Shown here piece after piece: positions 12,802-17,290 of a DNA stretch of 17,290 bases. This stretch comes from BMS3Bbin11 sp034659075 (GTDB lineage Bacteria; Pseudomonadota; Gammaproteobacteria; BMS3Bbin11): assembly GCA_034659075.1 (NCBI GenBank), contig JAYEGM010000056.1, positions 1-17,290 of the forward strand. The letters run 5' to 3'. Position numbers and translations under genes: made by a program. Position 1 is the first letter of the stretch. Every line of letters begins with the position of its first letter. The notes beneath the pieces were generated by a model. That model searched no databases. It worked only from the letters and a program-made list of their open reading frames with translations, and had not been told where the DNA came from.

Positions 12802-13710
12802 TTAGCGGCATTTATCTCCGCAATGGTCAATCTCAAACTCCAGAGTTGAGTGAGAGATAGAAAACTGTTCTTCTATTTTTGATTTCAATGACTGCTTAAT
12901 ACTCTCGGTCTCGTTGAAGTCATTGATTACTACATGAGACTCCAGCGCATTTCGATGTTCATCCAGCTGCCAGAGATGGACATGATGAACATTTGATACG
13001 CCATCAACTGATTCCATAATATCGATCACATCACCAATTCTTATATCTTCAGGCGCCCCTTCCATCAGAATATGAATGGTTTCCGGTAATAATATTGCAG
13101 CCTGATACAGCACATACCCGGCTATCACAAAAGTAAACAAAGTATCGGTCCAATACCATTGATAGAGCAATATTAAAGTGCCTGCAATGATCACCCCGAC
13201 AGAAGCCAGTGCATCGGAGACATTATGAATAAATGCTGCCTTAATATTCACGCTATCCTTTGACATGGTGTAGGTTAGGATAGCTGTTGCGATATCGATT
13301 AGCAGAGCAACCGAGGCAACAATAATCACTGTCCAGCCCGCGATCACCTGTGGATCAAATACACGCCAGATAGCCTCATAGATAAGATATAAACCCACAA
13401 TCACCAGCATCACCAGGTTAATAAGTGCTGCAATCACTTCTGCACGCTTGTATCCGAATGTTTTTAACTGATCAGCAGGCTGGCGGCCTATTTTCCGTGC
13501 CGCAAAGGCAATCAGCAAAGAGCTGGCATCACTGAAGTTATGCAGTGCATCCGCAATCAGTGAAAGACTACCGGAAACTATGCCGCCAATCACCTGCGCC
13601 ACAGTGAGCAGCATATTGATGGCAATAGCAAAGACCAGGCGGCGGTCACCCATGCTCTCTATGTCATGATGATGGTGGTGACCATGTTGGTGATTGCCTG
13701 CATGCGACAT
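12802..13710 (-). CDS. CDF-family metal cation efflux transporter
   Basis: This 302-residue inner-membrane transporter of the cation diffusion facilitator family exports divalent metals, probably Zn2+, in exchange for protons. A histidine-rich N-terminus (HQHGHHHHH, 7-15) precedes six predicted membrane spans. The metal site residues are His57 and Asp61 in ADALHNFSDAS (TM2) and His162 and Asp166 in IHNVSDALAS (TM5), an HD-HD pattern common in zinc transporters such as ZitB and CzcD. The cytoplasmic C-terminal domain has HHVHLWQLDEHRNALESHV and ends HCGDKCR, with extra potential metal ligands. The start has a GAGGTG ribosome site. It begins two bases after the flippase-like gene and is followed by a membrane microprotein. 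Confidence 0.92.
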   Translation of the reverse strand: MSHAGNHQHGHHHHHDIESMGDRRLVFAIAINMLLTVAQVIGGIVSGSLSLIADALHNFSDASSLLIAFAARKIGRQPADQLKTFGYKRAEVIAALINLVMLVIVGLYLIYEAIWRVFDPQVIAGWTVIIVASVALLIDIATAILTYTMSKDSVNIKAAFIHNVSDALASVGVIIAGTLILLYQWYWTDTLFTFVIAGYVLYQAAILLPETIHILMEGAPEDIRIGDVIDIMESVDGVSNVHHVHLWQLDEHRNALESHVVINDFNETESIKQSLKSKIEEQFSISHSTLEFEIDHCGDKCR

Positions 13711-13712
13711 GC

Positions 13713-14687
13713 TCAGGTCACCTCAATGTCAGCAGCAATCCTGCGGCGTAGCATGAACACTATCCCACCGCTGATACCGAGCACGGTACCCAGGATAAAG
13801 GACAACCAGGCGAAAGCCAGTGCATCGGCATTGGCAACACCATAGAGTGCAAACATGGCGACAAAAATTACTTCACGTATACCGATGGCATTGATTGACA
13901 GTGGAATCATCATTACGACAATCGACACAGGGACGATAATGAACATCGCAGATAGCTCGATATCGATGCCAAGTGAATGGGCAATCAGATAATAATGGGC
14001 AATGACATTCAGCTGCAGCAGCACCGACAGCAGCAATGCCAGCATAAGCACACCCGGCTTACCGTTAAAGCCGGCAAAGGCAGAAAATATCTTCTCTAGC
14101 GGCCGTGAAATTACACCGTATTTTCTATGGCGATGACGCTGAAGATAGTCACTGACTTGCCTGGCCCTGAAAAACAGCACATACAGGGCCACCACGCCGG
14201 CAAGTACCGCCAGAGCTACCCATAGACGGATATTTGGGATGAATGAGAGTTCAGCATTCCCCCACAGTATCGCGAGCAGGGCGAATACAAACAGGGTAAA
14301 AATACCCAGAAGGCGATCAATAAATACCACTGAGACCGATTGCGTCTTGCCTCCGCCCATTTTCCAGGTGTCATAGGCACGCATCGCATCACCGCCTATC
14401 GTCGAGGGAAGGAAGTTATTGAAAAATACAGCGACCATCACCGATTGAATCAATGTTAAATATCGGGGACTGAGCCCCTGGGCATCCAGCAACAACTTCC
14501 AGCGTAAGGCAATAATACAGAAGCCAACAAAATAGAGAATAAATGCCATAACAATGAGCCTCTTGTCCGAGCCGACAAAAGCAGACCACACATCACTCAG
14601 ATTTACCCGACTTACAATGACACCAATCAGAAAAGTCGATATTGCAAGTTTTGCCAGTATCAGTAAACGGTATTGATTTTTGCTCAT
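13713..14687 (-). CDS. LPG_synthase_TM (UPF0104)-type integral membrane protein
   Basis: This is a membrane protein of about 324 residues with some eight hydrophobic spans and the family pattern FFNNFLPSTIGGDAMRAYDT followed by VVFIDRLLGIFTL. It ends with MIIPLSINAIGIREVIFV, where family members have the (P)xSxNGxGxRE motif. Relatives include the membrane domain of lysylphosphatidylglycerol synthase and AglD-like proteins, often tied to lipid flipping or polyprenyl sugar transfer. No catalytic aminoacyl-transfer domain is present. The ATG at 14687 gives the usual N-terminus but lacks a ribosome site. A GTG at 14762 with AGGG eight bases upstream would add 25 residues, and I cannot decide between them. 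It is directly followed by the CDF gene, so the two are probably co-transcribed. Confidence 0.8.
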   Translation of the reverse strand: MSKNQYRLLILAKLAISTFLIGVIVSRVNLSDVWSAFVGSDKRLIVMAFILYFVGFCIIALRWKLLLDAQGLSPRYLTLIQSVMVAVFFNNFLPSTIGGDAMRAYDTWKMGGGKTQSVSVVFIDRLLGIFTLFVFALLAILWGNAELSFIPNIRLWVALAVLAGVVALYVLFFRARQVSDYLQRHRHRKYGVISRPLEKIFSAFAGFNGKPGVLMLALLLSVLLQLNVIAHYYLIAHSLGIDIELSAMFIIVPVSIVVMMIPLSINAIGIREVIFVAMFALYGVANADALAFAWLSFILGTVLGISGGIVFMLRRRIAADIEVT

Positions 14688-14762
14688 AGGTGACTGTGAT
14701 AACTCAATATAAGGATTGAGGAAGAATAACATTGAACGCACATCAATGCTTATTGATCCCAC

Positions 14763-15014
14763 AGTTATGCCCTGCCCTCAATACGAAATGATCACGAAAA
14801 TGCTTACGCCATCAGGCAATCACGATCCCCATCTCGGAAAAAACCAGAGTATCCCGTCAACCCGACCAGCAGCGCGAGAGCCACGACCAGGAAATATGCT
14901 CTCCGGATCTAATCTGCGGGCGTTTAGTTGTTCTCTGATACACAGCAAGTTGATGCCGCAACACCACGATATCAAGCTACAGGACGACCCGGGATCGGAA
15001 TACGGTGGACATAG
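14763..15014. other. Gap without a recognisable gene
   Basis: Open frames across this stretch, including one of about 100 codons on the plus strand, have no recognisable domain, lack a ribosome site and read as low-quality protein. I see no repeats or tRNAs. It should contain the promoters of the divergent flippase-like and small-ORF/patatin units, but I could not pick out convincing hexamers. Confidence 0.5.
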
Positions 15015-15155
15015 ATGTTAGCAACGCTCAGACAATGGGCTTCATTGTTCCGGACCCTCTTCGGCAGCAACGATGGCCGAGGGTCTCACCTTGACTTCAC
15101 CCCTGAAAAACGCCAGGAATATCAGGTAGTACGTATTTTCGGGAGGGACAACTAA
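15015..15155 (+). CDS. 46-residue small ORF coupled to patatin
   Basis: A plus-strand ORF starts with ATG at 15015, about six bases after a GGTGGA ribosome-like site. Its TAA stop shares its last base with the patatin start codon (TAATG). The product is short, basic and soluble-looking: it starts MLATLRQWASLFRTLFGS, followed by a GSHLDFTPEKRQEYQVVRIF segment. The end of the ORF carries the patatin ribosome site (GGGAGGG at 15141-15147), so the two frames are physically linked. I do not recognise a family. It could be a real small partner of the phospholipase, the tail of a lost longer gene, or a leader peptide that sets patatin translation. The overlap and the upstream ribosome site favour a translated ORF. 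Confidence 0.55.
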   Translation: MLATLRQWASLFRTLFGSNDGRGSHLDFTPEKRQEYQVVRIFGRDN

Positions 15156-16126
15156 TGACTCAAAACAAAATTCTATTTCGTGCAATCTTTGAATTGACAC
15201 CACTGGCAAACTTACTAAAGTTAAAATATAACAAGGGTTTCAGCAAAAATAAATCCATAGGGCCTGGTAAAACATGGAGAGTCCGAATGCCTACTGATTT
15301 AAAAAAAACAAATAATTATATTGTTCCTGTTCTAGCCGGTGGCGGTACTCGTTTCCCCTCCCATGTCGGTATCATTAAAGCATTAGAAGATCTTGGTATT
15401 AGCTATAATCACATAGTGGGTATTTCTGGTGGCAGTATAGTGGCATCATTTGTCGCATTAGGTCGTCAGCCTGATGAATTATATAACCTGGCAACAAAGG
15501 TTGATTTCAATCAGTTCAGAGGATACTCATTATTTAATTTAGTTTTTGAAGGGGGATTATCAACCGGTGATAATTTTGAAAAATGGATGGATACTGAACT
15601 TCAAGGAGCCACCTTCAGTGATTTGCTTCTTGGCCTTCACATTGTGGCAACAGATGTCAAATCACAGCGGCCGGTAATATTTGACAAAGAACATACTCCA
15701 GACATGAAGGTTGCAACAGCAGTACGTTACTCAATGGGAATCCCATTATTATTCACATTTAAGAAGTACGAAGATAAACTTCTGGTCGATGGCAGTATTC
15801 TTGCGGATGATACCCTGCACTTTGACTTGTCACACAATGGAACACCGGTGATTTTTTTCCGACTTAGAAGTTCACAAATAAACTCCCATAACAAGATAAA
15901 CCGTTGGGTGCCGGTAAGCAGCTATATGAACATGCTGATAAGAACTATTATGACGTCACTCTCCCGAGAATACGTCAGTGACCAATATTGGGGTAAAACA
16001 CTTATTATAGACACGGGTAAATTCTCACCCATTGAATTTAAACTTAGCAAAGAAGATAAACGTGAACTATATGAAAGAGGCTATAAAACAACACTCGAAT
16101 GTTTACCACAAAAACTTGGTTTATAA
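15155..16126 (+). CDS. Patatin-like phospholipase
   Basis: This 323-residue lipid acyl hydrolase of the patatin family has its parts in order. The oxyanion loop is GGGTRFP at 62-68, the nucleophile elbow G-I-S-G-G-S puts Ser91 as catalytic serine, and D-G-S has Asp212 as its dyad partner. About 55 residues precede the domain, and about 100 follow. There is no signal peptide or clear membrane span. The ATG at 15155 lies seven bases after a near-perfect GGGAGGG site. The gene is visibly AT-richer than sucCD or panD and is followed by insertion-sequence relics, so it was probably acquired horizontally. Patatins serve as secreted toxins, lipid-turnover enzymes or phage-defence effectors (CapV type). 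No cyclase gene is adjacent, so a defence role is only a possibility. Confidence 0.9.
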   Translation: MTQNKILFRAIFELTPLANLLKLKYNKGFSKNKSIGPGKTWRVRMPTDLKKTNNYIVPVLAGGGTRFPSHVGIIKALEDLGISYNHIVGISGGSIVASFVALGRQPDELYNLATKVDFNQFRGYSLFNLVFEGGLSTGDNFEKWMDTELQGATFSDLLLGLHIVATDVKSQRPVIFDKEHTPDMKVATAVRYSMGIPLLFTFKKYEDKLLVDGSILADDTLHFDLSHNGTPVIFFRLRSSQINSHNKINRWVPVSSYMNMLIRTIMTSLSREYVSDQYWGKTLIIDTGKFSPIEFKLSKEDKRELYERGYKTTLECLPQKLGL

Positions 16127-16256
16127 ATCTGACAAAGTAGCATCATTGAATTAGTCGAACGTCGTCAAAACCTTTTGGACAGATTGCTGTTTGCTTTAAG
16201 AGAGAGTTACACTCACCAGGCTATGATAAGAAGAATAAACATTCTATCCCCTGTAG

Positions 16257-16322
16257 CCCACAAACATTGAGTACGAGACACCGGCAGAAAGATTTAATGC
16301 ATGTGTTGCATCGATCGGTTGA
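16257..16322 (+). pseudogene. C-terminal remnant of an IS30-type transposase
   Basis: The plus strand reads NIEYETPAERFNACVASIG followed by TGA (codons 16263-16322). This resembles the last residues of IS30-family transposases, where RPRK-T-L-x-x-x-TPAE-x-F leads to the end. A TAG at 16254 and loss of frame upstream show that only the tail is left. Identification rests on a short recalled motif, so the family assignment is tentative. Confidence 0.5.
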
Positions 16323-16377
16323 GCCCGCAGCATTGGCCAGACTATCATATTGAAAAGACAAATAGTCTTCCTTAGAT

Positions 16378-16429
16378 GGTGGATCAATTATTAACGCTAA
16401 AGTGGGTCAATCGAGCATACAAATCAACA
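16378..16429 (+). mobile_element. Possible IS21-type element end
   Basis: GGTGGATCAAT (16378-16388) and AGTGGGTCAAT (16401-16411) are near-identical direct repeats 23 nt apart, followed by CAAATCAACA (16420-16429). Repeated GTGG(A/G)TCAAT boxes ending in a CA terminus resemble the multiple transposase-binding repeats at IS21-family ends. No istA or istB sequence is present. The rest of the 16127-16523 stretch, apart from the IS30-like tail, holds nothing I can name. Confidence 0.4.
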
Positions 16430-16511
16430 GACCCCGGTTTAAATATTATTAACGACAACTCTATCGCTCGTGCCACCTGCCTAATTTACACTTTTCTTCA
16501 GTTTTCTACTG

Positions 16512-16517
16512 TAAAAT
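16512..16517 (+). promoter_or_regulatory. Candidate -10 for a leaderless CbiM-like message
   Basis: TAAAAT ends six bases before the ATG at 16524, and there is no Shine-Dalgarno sequence between them. A start of transcription at the usual seven bases downstream would fall on the A of the ATG. The best upstream hexamer, TTTACA (16485-16490), is 21 nt away, longer than ideal. Confidence 0.35.
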
Positions 16518-16523
16518 AAAACC

Positions 16524-17222
16524 ATGCTGAATGAAACCAACTTGCTTATCGGCCTGCATATCCCCGCCAGCCTGTTACCGGCTCCTTTGATGTGGCTGGC
16601 AAATATTATGATGCTGGCACTGGTCATTCTTGCGATAAAAAATTTCTCGTTTAAAGAACTGCTGGATAACAGACCCAGTCAGCATGTCTATTTCGGCGCC
16701 ATGGTGGCCTTGTTGCTTTTATGGAAGATCAAGGCAGGTATTTCTCCAGGTCTGGGGTTTCACCATCTGGGTGCGACAATGTTTACCCTGATGTTTGGCT
16801 GGCCACTCGCCCTGCTGGGCTTGAGTACGATTATGATAGCCAGCGTACTGATGCAACACAATGAAGTATTCAGTCTGGGCATAAACGGTCTGCTCAGTGT
16901 CGCTATCCCTGTATTTGTCAGTTACGGGATCCTACGCCTGTCACAGAAACGACTACCGGATAACTTCTTTATCTATATTTTTGTAGCCGCCTTTTTCGGC
17001 GCTGGCATTGCTGTTGCCGCAAGCCGCCTGTCTGCTATCGCCTTGTTAAGCCTGGTACAGGCTTACCCTGACAGTAAACTGGTTGCGGAGTCGCTGCTCT
17101 ATGTGCCCCTGTTTATGTTTCCAGAAGCCTTTGTCACCGGCATGCTGACCAGTGCGTTTGTGATTTACAAACCTGACTGGGTGATGACCTTTGATGATGA
17201 ACGCTATATTGTTGGTAAATGA
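16524..17222 (+). CDS. CbiM-like membrane protein (energy-coupling factor permease relative)
   Basis: This 232-residue polytopic inner-membrane protein has six or seven hydrophobic segments. It carries the CbiM-like signature GFHHLGATMFTLMFGWPLAL (about 85-104), NGLLSVAIPVFVSYGIL (about 120-136) and PEAFVTGMLTSAFVIYKPDW near the end (about 200-219). CbiM proteins are the substrate-capturing membrane components of cobalt or nickel energy-coupling-factor importers, but this shorter group is often found without CbiN, CbiQ or CbiO, as here, so its substrate is uncertain. It lacks the metal-binding N-terminal His motif of true CbiM (MHIMEG). It has no ribosome site and a -10 directly before the ATG. 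It is complete and ends with a charged tail (DDERYIVGK). Confidence 0.8.
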   Translation: MLNETNLLIGLHIPASLLPAPLMWLANIMMLALVILAIKNFSFKELLDNRPSQHVYFGAMVALLLLWKIKAGISPGLGFHHLGATMFTLMFGWPLALLGLSTIMIASVLMQHNEVFSLGINGLLSVAIPVFVSYGILRLSQKRLPDNFFIYIFVAAFFGAGIAVAASRLSAIALLSLVQAYPDSKLVAESLLYVPLFMFPEAFVTGMLTSAFVIYKPDWVMTFDDERYIVGK

Positions 17223-17290
17223 TTTAGTAAAAACAGGTTCGGATACCAGTATTCTCCTAGTCCCGCAGGTTGATTGTCATTGGGTTTAAA

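Noticed and set aside
14716..15021. 101-codon plus-strand ORF
   Set aside because: It overlaps the start of the flippase-like gene on the other strand, has no ribosome site and its product has no domain or sensible composition.
15155..16126. CapV effector of a CBASS phage-defence system
   Set aside because: The patatin core fits, but no CD-NTase, Cap2/Cap3 or other defence gene is adjacent, so the assignment is not supported.

Overview
The window looks like part of the chromosome of a free-living gammaproteobacterium. Its housekeeping proteins (NhaA, PanD, SucC/SucD, glyoxalase II, MoaB, MoaD) read like gammaproteobacterial versions. Base composition is moderate, with an AT-richer stretch at the patatin gene. 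I cannot name a genus from the sequence alone.

Layout. A pure 147-nt heptanucleotide array (1-147) abuts a minus-strand operon nhaA - moaD - TauD-type dioxygenase (150-2491). A plus-strand periplasmic cytochrome c follows (2704-3132). Next is a small accessory patch: a Phd/ParE-type toxin-antitoxin pair (3158-3728) and a decayed GDP-L-fucose synthase fragment (3820-4059), next to a tRNA-Leu(UAA) gene (4271-4357, minus). The tRNA is preceded by two 88-nt tandem units that each begin with a copy of the tRNA's own 5' end. Then come minus-strand single genes for envelope or periplasmic proteins: a META-domain protein, an orphan amino-acid-binding protein with its own terminator and a hexamer repeat in its leader, a LEA-like protein, a PEGA/SHOCT lipoprotein, moaB, a DUF1499 protein and a cyclic-nucleotide-binding-domain protein. 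Glyoxalase II (gloB) reads plus from 9202, panD minus, and sucCD plus. A minus-strand group follows: a flippase-like membrane protein, a CDF metal transporter and a 38-residue membrane microprotein. The last part is an accessory patch again: a 46-codon ORF translationally coupled to a patatin-like phospholipase, then relics of IS30-type and IS21-type elements, and finally a CbiM-like membrane protein.

How genes work together. sucCD make the two subunits of succinyl-CoA synthetase. moaD and moaB serve molybdenum cofactor synthesis but sit in separate operons without the rest of the pathway. panD feeds pantothenate/CoA synthesis. nhaA and the CDF pump are ion-homeostasis transporters. Most other genes are independent units.

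Most notable: two 49-nt elements (9982-10030 and 12619-12667), each exactly seven 7-nt units arranged as a 3+1+3 imperfect palindrome and each fitted within 6-7 nt of the stop codons of two converging genes. The second also supports the 38-residue microprotein. Together with the 21-unit heptamer array at the left edge, they suggest that this genome builds gene-end elements from 7-nt modules. Also notable are the tandem tRNA 5'-end copies upstream of tRNA-Leu and the coupled small ORF plus patatin.
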